From Oceanicola sp. 502str15 (GTDB lineage Bacteria > Pseudomonadota > Alphaproteobacteria > Rhodobacterales > Rhodobacteraceae): 64,000 bases of DNA. The position numbers were made by a program, and so were the translations under genes. The stretch spans positions 1,612,001 to 1,676,000 of the forward strand of contig NZ_WYDQ01000001.1 of assembly GCF_024105635.1 (NCBI RefSeq), in the 5' to 3' direction. Of this stretch, positions 28,898 to 36,265 are shown piece after piece. The notes below the pieces were generated by a model. The model searched no databases, had not been told where the DNA came from, and saw only the letters and a program-made list of their open reading frames with translations. The number at the start of each line of letters is the position of its first letter. Position 1 is the stretch's first letter.

Positions 28898-29332
28898 TCA
28901 GCCACCGCCGGGCGGCGTGATAAACAAGGTCCATCGCACCGTGGCCTGCGTATCGACCTCGTGAAACATCGCGGCCCGGTGGCCGCGGTCCCAGCAGCTC
29001 TCGATTCCCTCGATCTCGAAGGCCTTGGCGGCGATGCACATCGACACGCTGCCATCGAGGATCGGCTGGCCAAAAACATCGGTGGCGTAGACGTAGATGT
29101 AGCGGTTGTTCAGCTCGTTCTTGATGACGTTGGCACATTGGTTGGTGCCGATCGTCCACCAGCCCTCGGTCTGGAACTGGCTGTCAACCAACTGCCCTAT
29201 GGCCACGTTGATCACGTCGAAACTCTGGTTGCACACGGCAAATTCTGCCCGCGCGGCCCCTGCGCCCAACAGGCTGGCAACGCTGGCAAGAAGGGAGAAA
29301 ACTGCGGTTCTCGGGAACAATCGGCGCGACAT
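28898..29332 (-). CDS. DUF1036 secreted protein
   Basis: A 144-residue protein with signal peptide MSRRLFPRTAVFSLLASVASLLGAGAARA. The mature part begins EFAVCNQSFDVINVAIGQ and contains TEGWWTIGTNQCANVIKNEL, RYIYVYATD and CIAAKAFEIEG. This is the DUF1036 pattern (CN..., EGWW.I....C) of short periplasmic beta-rich proteins with two to four cysteines. Function unknown. It shares orientation with the caspase-like genes 156 bases downstream and diverges from the next secreted gene. The longer upstream open frame is a shadow. Confidence 0.85.
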   Translation of the reverse strand: MSRRLFPRTAVFSLLASVASLLGAGAARAEFAVCNQSFDVINVAIGQLVDSQFQTEGWWTIGTNQCANVIKNELNNRYIYVYATDVFGQPILDGSVSMCIAAKAFEIEGIESCWDRGHRAAMFHEVDTQATVRWTLFITPPGGG

Positions 29333-29392
29333 GGCGCGACTTAAGCCGCTTTTTTGCGGATGGGCAAGAAATCGCCACTTTTGGGCCGCAGA

Positions 29393-29421
29393 TTGAAAAC
29401 AATCGCGTGACAGCCTAGAGT
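29393..29421 (+). promoter_or_regulatory. candidate sigma-70 promoter for the 29445 gene
   Basis: TTGAAA at 29393-29398 and TAGAGT at 29416-29421 are separated by exactly 17 bases and lie 23 bases before the start codon of the secreted protein gene at 29445. GGAGAGAG provides the ribosome site. The spacer is A/T-richer than its surroundings. The assignment rests on consensus likeness only. Confidence 0.5.
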
Positions 29422-29444
29422 GGTAACAACGCTGGAGAGAGAAC

Positions 29445-29945
29445 ATGACTGTAAAGTTCGTGATGCCGCTCGGGGCCGTGGCCGCCATGTCGATGGCTCT
29501 TGTCGCTCCCGCATCTGCGCAAATCGCAAAATTCCACGTGATGGCCCCGGCCATTCCAGGGCTGGTCCAACTTGACAGGATCTCCTCGGCCGACGAAGCG
29601 CAATCCGATTTTGTCGGCTCCACCGCGTCGATGGACGAGGGCAAATCTGCCTCGCAGCAGCAGATGCGCGACTCCGAGGATGTTGTCGCGGGCCGGAACG
29701 AAGGCATCTCGCCGAATGAAGGCGGTGACGACAGCGTGCTCGACACCCTGTTCGGCGGCGTCTACCAGAAGCCGCCGGCGCGCCCCGAAGGCCCGCAGAT
29801 GGCGGCCATCGATGCCGAACCGGCTGCCATCGCCTCCCGCCCCGAAACCGGGCGCCAGGTGATCGTGCGGACCCGCACCAAGAGCCCGCGCGGCGGCTCG
29901 AAGATCAAGACCGGCTCGCTCTGGAGCGTCGGCGAGTTCCGCTGA
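29445..29945 (+). CDS. secreted hypothetical protein
   Basis: A 166-residue protein with a good signal peptide (cleavage near APASA-Q, residue 25). The mature part is polar and low in predicted structure: HVMAPAIPGLVQLDRISS, then DEGKSASQQQMRDSEDVV, a DDSVLDTLFGGVYQ segment that could be a short helix, and a basic end (RTRTKSPRGGSKIKTG). I do not recognise a family. It is monocistronic, with its own candidate promoter and a strong terminator, which points to independent regulation and perhaps high expression. Confidence 0.65.
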   Translation: MTVKFVMPLGAVAAMSMALVAPASAQIAKFHVMAPAIPGLVQLDRISSADEAQSDFVGSTASMDEGKSASQQQMRDSEDVVAGRNEGISPNEGGDDSVLDTLFGGVYQKPPARPEGPQMAAIDAEPAAIASRPETGRQVIVRTRTKSPRGGSKIKTGSLWSVGEFR

Positions 29946-29970
29946 CACGCCGAGATCAGACCAGATCGGA

Positions 29971-30009
29971 AGGTCCGGGGGCACAGATGCCCGCCGGGCC
30001 TTTTTGTTT
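29971..30009 (+). terminator. rho-independent terminator
   Basis: GGTCCGG (29972-29978) pairs with CCGGGCC (29994-30000), allowing one G-U. An inner stem GGGC/GCCC forms around an ACAGAT loop, and TTTTTGTTT follows. It lies 26 bases after the stop of the secreted protein gene, in the right orientation. Confidence 0.85.
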
Positions 30010-30157
30010 GCGCCCCGCCGCGCAGCGCCCCCGAGGGCGCAACAACACTGCCCCGCCGGTGCCGCCCCCGATTTTCTGAACCGAAGGCTTTGCGCAGGCC
30101 GGGGGCCGTGTTAGCACTTTCAGCATAAGAAATCATCGTAACGGGGGGAGGCGCGAC

Positions 30158-30601
30158 GTGCCTGTTCTGAAATCCTTTTCTACCAAGCTGCTGGCATCCA
30201 TCACCGCGGGGGTCATGGCGGCTGGCATGTCTGCTCCTGCCTTCGCGCAGGGCGGGAGCTTCGGCCTCGAGCTGAACGCCGCCCGCGATGTGGGCGAGGG
30301 CTGCCGGCTGACATATGTGGCCACCAACAACACCGGTGAGGGGCTCGACAAGGCCTCCTACGAGGTGGCCGTGTTCGATCAGGATGGCGTGGTCTCGCGG
30401 CTGCTGATCCTCGAATTCGGCCAGCTTCAGGCCGACAAGACCAAGGTTGTGCAGTTCGATCTGGCCGATATGCCCTGCTCGAACATCTCGCGGCTGCTGG
30501 TCAACTCGGTCAGCGAATGCGTCGGCACCGGTGGTGCCTCGCCCGACTGCATGGCCGGGCTGACCACCTCGTCGCGCGCCGAAATCCAGTTCGGGCTCTG
30601 A
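30158..30601 (+). CDS. secreted hypothetical protein at the head of the Exb locus
   Basis: A 147-residue protein with signal peptide (MPVLKSFSTKLLASITAGVMAAGMSAPAFA). The mature part has the look of a beta-sandwich: CRLTYVATNNTGEGLDKASYEVAVFD, SRLLILEFGQLQADKTKVVQFDL, then four cysteines in the second half, which probably pair (CSNI, CVGT, CMAG and the earlier C). I recall similar proteins next to exbB-exbD in Rhodobacterales, without known function. Start is GTG with GGGGGGAGG upstream. It ends 34 bases before exbB, so it is probably co-transcribed and may be a periplasmic partner of the Exb complex. Confidence 0.7.
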   Translation: MPVLKSFSTKLLASITAGVMAAGMSAPAFAQGGSFGLELNAARDVGEGCRLTYVATNNTGEGLDKASYEVAVFDQDGVVSRLLILEFGQLQADKTKVVQFDLADMPCSNISRLLVNSVSECVGTGGASPDCMAGLTTSSRAEIQFGL

Positions 30602-30635
30602 GCACCGCCTCAGCGCCCGGCAACGGGAGTAACCG

Positions 30636-31286
30636 ATGGACGCTTATCTGCCCGAGGGGCTGAGCGGCTACGCATGGGCGATTCTGGCCGTGCTGGCCGG
30701 GGCCTCGCTGGTCGCGCTGACCGTGGCGCTGTTCAAGATCTTCCAGTTCATGCGGCTGGGCGTGGGCCGGCGGCGCATGCCCACGCAGATCGTGGAGAAG
30801 TTCCTTAAGGGCGATGGAGACGGGGCGCTGGCGCTGGCCGACAAGCGCAACACCTCTGCCGTGCGCGTGCTCTTCGCCGCGCTCTCGGCGCTGCGCTCCA
30901 ATCCGGGCGACCGCGATTTTGCCCGCGAGCTCTCCACCCAGGTTGCGCTTGACGAACTGGCGCTGATGGCGCGGCGGATGAACGCGCTGGAGGCGGTGGT
31001 GCAGGCCGCGCCGATGCTGGGGCTGCTGGGCACGGTGGTGGGCATGATCGAAGCCTTCGGGAAGCTCGCCAAGGCCGAGGGCGCGGTGGACCCAAGCGTG
31101 CTGGCGGGCGGCATCTGGACTGCGCTCATCACCACGGCGGTGGGCCTTGCCATTGCGATCTTCTTCTACTTCATCTCGCTCTGGCTCGAGGGCCGCATCG
31201 CCCGCGAGCGCGAGGCGCTGGAGCGGCTGATTTCGACCGTGCTGCACGGGCGGGTGGAGACCCGGCCGGGCAAAACGATCATCTGA
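30636..31286 (+). CDS. ExbB/TolQ/MotA-family proton channel protein
   Basis: A 216-residue membrane protein with three membrane helices, at about 12-34, 118-142 and 155-182. The MotA/TolQ/ExbB domain is clear: ALEAVVQAAPMLGLLGTVVGMIEAFGKLAK, then AGGIWTALITTAVGLAIAIFFYF. Such proteins form a pentameric channel around ExbD that converts proton flow into force on a periplasmic partner. The large cytoplasmic loop (about 40-115) is typical of ExbB. It is followed by two exbD genes and a TonB-like gene. Confidence 0.9.
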   Translation: MDAYLPEGLSGYAWAILAVLAGASLVALTVALFKIFQFMRLGVGRRRMPTQIVEKFLKGDGDGALALADKRNTSAVRVLFAALSALRSNPGDRDFARELSTQVALDELALMARRMNALEAVVQAAPMLGLLGTVVGMIEAFGKLAKAEGAVDPSVLAGGIWTALITTAVGLAIAIFFYFISLWLEGRIAREREALERLISTVLHGRVETRPGKTII

Positions 31287-31298
31287 GGGCGCGGGGCC

Positions 31299-31853
31299 GT
31301 GGCCGGACCGGGAGCGGGCAAGACGGTGATCGGCGGCCCCATGCCCCACGCCGCCGGCCTCTCGGGCGGGGCCGGGCACACGGTGATCGGCGCGGCCATG
31401 CCCACCGGGGGCACCCGCCCCGGCGATGTCTACCTGCCCGACCCGAGGGGCGACCGGAAGGCCCCCTTTGCGCTCACGCCGCTGGCCGACGTGATGTTTC
31501 AGCTGCTGATCTTCTTCATGCTTTCCACCTCGCTCGCCCCCTATTCGCTCATCACCCTCGGCACCCCCGCCGCGCCCACCGGCCAGAGCAGCGCCGCGCC
31601 CGAGGCACCGGGCGGCGGAGCGCAGAGCATTGTGATCTGGCATGTCGGCCGGGGCGAGCTGCGGGCCGGCTCAGCCGTGCTGCCGCTGGATGCGTTGCCG
31701 CAGGTGATCCCGGCGCTGAAGGAAAAGGGGCTGGAGGAGATCCTGCTGTTCACCACCCCGGCCGCCACCACGCAGGACGTGGCCACGGTGATCGAGGCGA
31801 TCCGGGTGGGCGAGGTTGCCAAGCTGCGCCTGATCGGGAAGCCGGGGATATGA
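31299..31853 (+). CDS. ExbD-family protein with duplicated TVIG motif in its N-terminal tail
   Basis: A 184-residue ExbD/TolR protein. The single membrane helix is at about 69-85 (DVMFQLLIFFMLSTSLA), preceded by FALTPLADV with the conserved aspartate needed for proton use. The periplasmic domain follows. Unusually, about 65 residues precede the helix, about three times the normal cytoplasmic tail. They carry two near-identical motifs, GKTVIGGPMP (7-16) and GHTVIGAAMP (26-35). The start is GTG at 31299, with GAGGG upstream. An ATG at 31341 would remove the first motif. Confidence 0.82.
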   Translation: MAGPGAGKTVIGGPMPHAAGLSGGAGHTVIGAAMPTGGTRPGDVYLPDPRGDRKAPFALTPLADVMFQLLIFFMLSTSLAPYSLITLGTPAAPTGQSSAAPEAPGGGAQSIVIWHVGRGELRAGSAVLPLDALPQVIPALKEKGLEEILLFTTPAATTQDVATVIEAIRVGEVAKLRLIGKPGI

Positions 31854-31908
31854 GAGCCGGGCCGACCCATCTGCCCGGCGTGGCGCCTGCACCGGGGAGG
31901 CCCGCCTG

Positions 31909-32325
31909 ATGCTCGCCTCCAAGCTCGCCGCCCAACGCCACCGGCGCCGCCCCGACTTCGGGCTGGCGCAGGTGAACATCGTGCTGTTGCTGGTGCTCTT
32001 CTTTCTCGTGGTCGGCACCATCGTCGAGACCGACGAGTTGGCCGTCGACCTCGCCGAAACCCAGGACCTCCCGCTCGAGCGCCTCCCCCGCCCGCTGCTG
32101 CTGATCGCGCCCGAGGGGGGCTGGTCGCTGGACGGGGCGCCGATGGAGGAGGCCGCGGTGGTGGAGGCGCTGAAGGCCCCGCCGCCCGAGGGCCAGCCGA
32201 ATGCAGTCTACATCCTCGCCCCGCGGGACATGTCTGCCGACAGGCTGCTGCGGGCGATGCAGGTGCTGCTGCCCGCGGGCCGCACCGTGAAGCTGGTGAC
32301 GCTGAAGGCGGGGGGGCCGGAATGA
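31909..32325 (+). CDS. second ExbD-family protein
   Basis: A 138-residue protein with a basic cytoplasmic tail (MLASKLAAQRHRRRPDFGLAQ), one membrane helix (about 23-41, VNIVLLLVLFFLVVGTI) and a periplasmic domain ending VKLVTLKAGGPE. It matches ExbD in length and order. The helix is preceded by ALAQVN rather than the usual D-x-x-F region, so the key aspartate of ExbD is displaced or missing. It may depend on the first ExbD for proton use. GGGGAGG is upstream, and it overlaps the TonB-like gene start by four bases. Confidence 0.75.
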   Translation: MLASKLAAQRHRRRPDFGLAQVNIVLLLVLFFLVVGTIVETDELAVDLAETQDLPLERLPRPLLLIAPEGGWSLDGAPMEEAAVVEALKAPPPEGQPNAVYILAPRDMSADRLLRAMQVLLPAGRTVKLVTLKAGGPE

Positions 32326-34028
32326 GCTACGCCGACGGCCCCGTGCAATACATCGAGCCGCGCGCCCAGACCGAGGTGGTGCTCTGGGGTGCGGCGCTGC
32401 TGCTGGCCGTCGCCGCCCATCTGGCTGCCTTCACCTATGCCCGCGAGCGCCTGCCCGAGCCTGCGCCCGAAGAGGCGCCGGTGGAGACGCAGGTGACGGT
32501 GGAGATGATCGAGATGGCCAGCCAGGCCGCCCAGCCCACCCGTGCCGAGGCCGAGGCGGTGGAGGCGGCGCAGGCCCCTGCCCCGCCCGAGCCTGCCGCC
32601 CCGACACCACCGGCAGAGGCCCCCGAGCGTGCCGCCACCGCCGCCCCGGCAGAGCGGGTCGAGGCGACGCCTGCTCCGGCACCGGCCCCCGCGCCTGCGC
32701 CCGACTCCGCCACCTCCACCCCGGCCCCCACCGCCGCAGAGCCGGTGAGCGAGGGGGCCACGCGCATCACTGGCGCGCCGGTCGCGGCGCAATCCGGTGC
32801 GGCCCCGACGGAGAAGGCCGAAACCGCGCAGACCGCCCGGGCCGAAGAGGTGCAGGAGGCGCGCGAGGCGACCCCGGCCCGGATCACCGCCGCCCCGGTG
32901 GTGGCCGAAGAGGTGAACCGCGCGGAGATTGCCAGTGCCGAGCGCGTGCCCGACGAGGTGCCCGAGACCACCACGGCGCGGGTGGCCGACGACCGGGTGG
33001 TGGCAGGGCAGGACGAGGGGCGCGAGCGGCTGCGCAGCGAAGAGGAGGTGGAGGCGCAGCAGGCCGTGCGCGACACCGGAGAAGAGCGCCTTGCCGCCAC
33101 CCCTGCCCCGATGCCGGAGGCCCCGGCAGAGCCGGTCGAGGCGGCGCCGGCCGATACCGTTGCCGCGCCGAGCCCGCCGCCCGTGCCCGAACGCCTCGCC
33201 CCCACGCCCGAACCGGAGGCTCCCGAGCGCCTCGCCGCTGTCGCGCCGGAGCCCACCGCCGCGCCACCCACCGCGCCCGAGGAGGCGGAGGAGCCCGCTG
33301 CCGCCCCGCCCCCCGAGCGCGACAGCGAGCTGCCCGGCCCCGCCACCGAGGGCGGCCTCGCCGCGCCCGCCCCCCCGGAGAGTGACATCTCGGAGGCCGA
33401 CCGCACCCGCTACGCCGCCATCCTCGACTACCTGAAAACCTATGACGGCGGCCCCTGCTTTGCCGCCCTTCCTGCGCTGGGAGAGGAAACCGCCCAGCTG
33501 ACATTGGACGCCTTCGGCCCCACCTCCGCCTCGCTCGACGGCTTTCGCGCCGGGATGGAGGCCGAGACGGGCGAGATTGCCAATACGTTCCTCAAGCCGG
33601 TGAGCGAGGCCCAATGCGCCACGCTCACCTTCATCCGCGAGGCCAAGGCCTACCCTGCGTTCAACCTCTACTTCGACATGGAGAACCGGGTGATCGCCTC
33701 GGGCGACTACCTTGAGGGGCGCATCCTCAACGTGTCGGGCCAGGTGGTGCACTTCCTGCTGATCGACGATGAGGGCACGGTGCAGGCGCTCGACGGGTTC
33801 TTGCAGTTCACCCGGGCGGGGGCGAGCTTTTCGATCCCGATGAACCTCACCGCCGGGCCGGTGGTGACGCAGCAGCTGTTGCTGGCGGTGGGCACCCCGG
33901 CGCGGCTTGATGTGGTGCAGAGCGACAATGGCACCGAGGCGGCCAGCTTCTTCAAGGCGCTGGCAGCAGAGCTGGAGGCCCGCGGGATTACCGCGGACCT
34001 CTCGATGGTCGCCTTTTCGGTCGAGTAG
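32322..34028 (+). CDS. TonB-like energy transducer with a non-TonB C-terminal domain
   Basis: A 568-residue protein. A short cytoplasmic start leads to one membrane helix (about 20-42), then some 310 residues of A/P/E-rich sequence that could span the periplasm, as in TonB. The C-terminal ~210 residues are globular. First comes ILDYLKTYDGGPCFAALPAL through SEAQCATLTFIREA, with two cysteines. A beta-rich half follows (GRILNVSGQVVHFLLIDDEG, IPMNLTAGPVVTQQLLLAVG). I recall this pair of modules at the C-terminus of some proteobacterial serine/threonine kinases. It is not the TonB receptor-binding domain. It overlaps the second exbD and closes the operon. Confidence 0.75.
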   Translation: MSYADGPVQYIEPRAQTEVVLWGAALLLAVAAHLAAFTYARERLPEPAPEEAPVETQVTVEMIEMASQAAQPTRAEAEAVEAAQAPAPPEPAAPTPPAEAPERAATAAPAERVEATPAPAPAPAPAPDSATSTPAPTAAEPVSEGATRITGAPVAAQSGAAPTEKAETAQTARAEEVQEAREATPARITAAPVVAEEVNRAEIASAERVPDEVPETTTARVADDRVVAGQDEGRERLRSEEEVEAQQAVRDTGEERLAATPAPMPEAPAEPVEAAPADTVAAPSPPPVPERLAPTPEPEAPERLAAVAPEPTAAPPTAPEEAEEPAAAPPPERDSELPGPATEGGLAAPAPPESDISEADRTRYAAILDYLKTYDGGPCFAALPALGEETAQLTLDAFGPTSASLDGFRAGMEAETGEIANTFLKPVSEAQCATLTFIREAKAYPAFNLYFDMENRVIASGDYLEGRILNVSGQVVHFLLIDDEGTVQALDGFLQFTRAGASFSIPMNLTAGPVVTQQLLLAVGTPARLDVVQSDNGTEAASFFKALAAELEARGITADLSMVAFSVE

Positions 34029-34032
34029 CCGC

Positions 34033-34110
34033 CGATGTCACCCTCGGGCCTGACCCGAGGGTCTCTTGCGGCCAGGAGATCCTCGGGTCAGGCCCGAGGA
34101 TGACATCGGT
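34033..34110. repeat. composite palindromic repeat (long copy A)
   Basis: Two 34-bp arms, 34033-34066 and 34077-34110, are inverted with two mismatches. Each arm contains its own hairpin (CCTCGGG...CCCGAGG). The spacer includes GCGGCCAG. It occupies the gap between the convergent stops of the TonB-like gene (34028) and tctA (34115), so it may act as a two-way terminator or mRNA end cap. Related copies: 48855-48927 and, as a half unit, 10663-10693. Confidence 0.88.
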
Positions 34111-34114
34111 GCCT

Positions 34115-35650
34115 TCAGTCAGAGAGCGAGCCCTCTTCGTCGCGCCGGACCATCCGCGCCTTCACCACCTTGCCGACGAAGACCGGCAGGATGAAGCCGG
34201 CAATCGCGATCGACCAGAGAGTGATGGCCAGCGGGCTGTCGATCAGGGTCCACCAGTCGCCGTTGTCGATGGTCACGGCGCGGCGCAGGTTGTTTTCCAT
34301 GGTGTTGCCCAGCAACGTACCGAGGATCACCGGCACCAGCGGCACGTCGAACTTGCGCAGAAGCCACCCGGCGACCCCGAAGGCGATCATCACCATCAGG
34401 TCGAAGGAGGAGCCGGAGATGCCGTAGATGCCGACGAAGCTGACCATGGCGACCACCGGCATCAGGATGCGCGGCGGCACCAGCAGGACGCGGGTGAAGA
34501 GGCCGACCATGGGGATGTTCATCGCCAGCAACATGAAGTTGCCGATGAAGAGCGCGGCGATCAGGCCCCAGACCACATCGGGGTTGTTCTGGAACAGCAG
34601 CGGCCCCGGCGTGATGTTGAGCGAAAGCAGCACGGCCAGCAGCACGGCGGTCGTGCCCGAGCCGGGCACGCCGAGCGCCAGCATCGGCACCAGCGCGCCA
34701 CCGGCGGCGGCGTTGTTGCCCGCCTCGGGCGCGGCCACGCCGCGCGGATCGCCGGTGCCGAAGGTGCCTTCCTTGTCGACCAGCTTCTTTTCCATCGAGT
34801 AGCTGATGAAGGAGCCAAGCGAGGCCCCTGCCCCCGGCAGCACCCCGGCCACGAAGCCGAGGAAGGAGGTGCGCAGCATGGTCGGGATGGTCTTGATGAC
34901 CATGCCCATCGGCGGAATGATCCGCCCCACCTTCACCTTGTCTTCCGCCGCATCCGCAGAGCCGTGGCGGTGTTCGAGGAAGACGAAGACCTCGGAGAGC
35001 GCGAAGAGGCCGACGATGGCGACGAGGAAATCGAGCCCGTCATAGAGGTGCACCTCGCCGAAGGTCAGGCGCGGCACGCCGGTTTGCGTATCGACCCCGA
35101 TCATCGCGAGGCCGAGGCCGAGCATGGCGGCGAAGGCGGATTTGGCCTGGTTGGTGGAGGAGACCCCGCCGAGCGTGGCGAAGGCCAGCGCGAAGAGGGC
35201 GAAATATTCGGCCGGGCCGAAGAGCAGCGCCAGCTTGACCAGTTGCGGCGCCAGCAGGATGAGGCCCCATGTGGCGAGGAAGGCGCCGACGAACGAAGCG
35301 ATGCCCGAGAGCGCCAGCGCCTCGCCGGCCTGCCCCTTCTTGGCCATAGGGTAGCCGTCGAGGCAGGTCATCATTGCCGGTTCGTCGCCCGGGATGTTCA
35401 GCAGGATCGAGCTGATCCGCCCGCCGTACATGGCCCCGTAATAGACCGCCGTGAGCAGGATGAGCGAGGAGGTCGCATCGAGACCGAGGGTGAAGGCCAG
35501 CGGGATCAGGATGGCCACGCCGTTGGACGGGCCGAGGCCCGGCAGCGCGCCCATGATGGTGCCGAGGAAGCAGCCCAGCAGCGCGAGGCCGAGGTTCTGC
35601 CAGGTGAGCGCGATTTCGAAGCCGCCATAAAGGTTTGCCCAGAGATCCAT
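34115..35650 (-). CDS. tctA: tripartite tricarboxylate transporter large permease TctA
   Basis: A 511-residue permease with about eleven hydrophobic segments. Family signatures: GTIMGALPGLGPSNGVAILIPL, YYGAMYGGRISSILLNIPGDEPA, FVAGVLPGAGASLGSFISY and LALGVPGSGTTAVLLA. The duplicated G-x-x-P-G-x-G loops are the TctA hallmark. It takes up citrate-like or other organic acids with TctB and periplasmic TctC, driven by ion gradients. It follows tctB by three bases. The substrate cannot be read from sequence. Confidence 0.95.
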   Translation of the reverse strand: MDLWANLYGGFEIALTWQNLGLALLGCFLGTIMGALPGLGPSNGVAILIPLAFTLGLDATSSLILLTAVYYGAMYGGRISSILLNIPGDEPAMMTCLDGYPMAKKGQAGEALALSGIASFVGAFLATWGLILLAPQLVKLALLFGPAEYFALFALAFATLGGVSSTNQAKSAFAAMLGLGLAMIGVDTQTGVPRLTFGEVHLYDGLDFLVAIVGLFALSEVFVFLEHRHGSADAAEDKVKVGRIIPPMGMVIKTIPTMLRTSFLGFVAGVLPGAGASLGSFISYSMEKKLVDKEGTFGTGDPRGVAAPEAGNNAAAGGALVPMLALGVPGSGTTAVLLAVLLSLNITPGPLLFQNNPDVVWGLIAALFIGNFMLLAMNIPMVGLFTRVLLVPPRILMPVVAMVSFVGIYGISGSSFDLMVMIAFGVAGWLLRKFDVPLVPVILGTLLGNTMENNLRRAVTIDNGDWWTLIDSPLAITLWSIAIAGFILPVFVGKVVKARMVRRDEEGSLSD

Positions 35651-35653
35651 GGG

Positions 35654-36205
35654 TCAGTCTCCCGTTCCGATGGCGTCACTGGCATCCGGCAGGGCCTCTT
35701 CGGCCCCGCCTCCGCCAAAGAGCGCGAAGAATTTGCCGATGCCCGAGATCACCGGGTCGACCACCGCATCGACGTAGACATCGAGCGGACCACGGGCGAG
35801 CGACAGGCCCAGCACGGCGTGGAAGATGAAGTAGATGGCGAGCGAGGTCAGAGCCCCGATCAGAACCGATTGCAGGATCGGCGAGCCCAGCCGCCAGGTC
35901 AGGTACATGGCCGCCAGGGCGGTGGCGATGATGAAGCCGATTTCGGGCAGGAACTGCGCGTAGAGCACCATCACCACCACGGCCGCGCCGATCTCGGCAA
36001 GGCGGGCGAGCGGGGGCCAGACCGGCTCCGGGTCGGGGCGCAGGGCAATGACCAGCGAGGAAATGCCGAGGATCACGGCGATGATGATGGGAAAGGCCTT
36101 TGGCCCCACCGCATCGCTCAAGAAGCTCTCTTCGGTCTGCAGCGCGGCCCAGGCGTAGAACACCGCCAGCAACACGCCAAACCCGCCAAATATGCGGTCA
36201 CTCAT
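35654..36205 (-). CDS. tctB: tripartite tricarboxylate transporter small permease TctB
   Basis: A 183-residue membrane protein with four helices (about 5-22, 40-58, 75-110, 120-145), normal for TctB. The segment GPKAFPIIIAVILGISSL matches the family. The ATG at 36205 is preferred to a GTG two codons upstream because GGGGAGG would sit directly against the GTG. It lies between tctC (60 bases away) and tctA (three bases). Confidence 0.92.
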   Translation of the reverse strand: MSDRIFGGFGVLLAVFYAWAALQTEESFLSDAVGPKAFPIIIAVILGISSLVIALRPDPEPVWPPLARLAEIGAAVVVMVLYAQFLPEIGFIIATALAAMYLTWRLGSPILQSVLIGALTSLAIYFIFHAVLGLSLARGPLDVYVDAVVDPVISGIGKFFALFGGGGAEEALPDASDAIGTGD

Positions 36206-36265
36206 GGCCACCTCCCCCTGAATGGAAAACGGGTGGCAGGCTTCTTGCCCGCCACCCGTGACAGT

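Noticed and set aside
31850..31908. Short open frame (ATG to TGA) between the two exbD genes
   Set aside because: Only 20 codons, overlapping the stop of the first exbD in another frame. It probably just reflects translational-coupling sequence.
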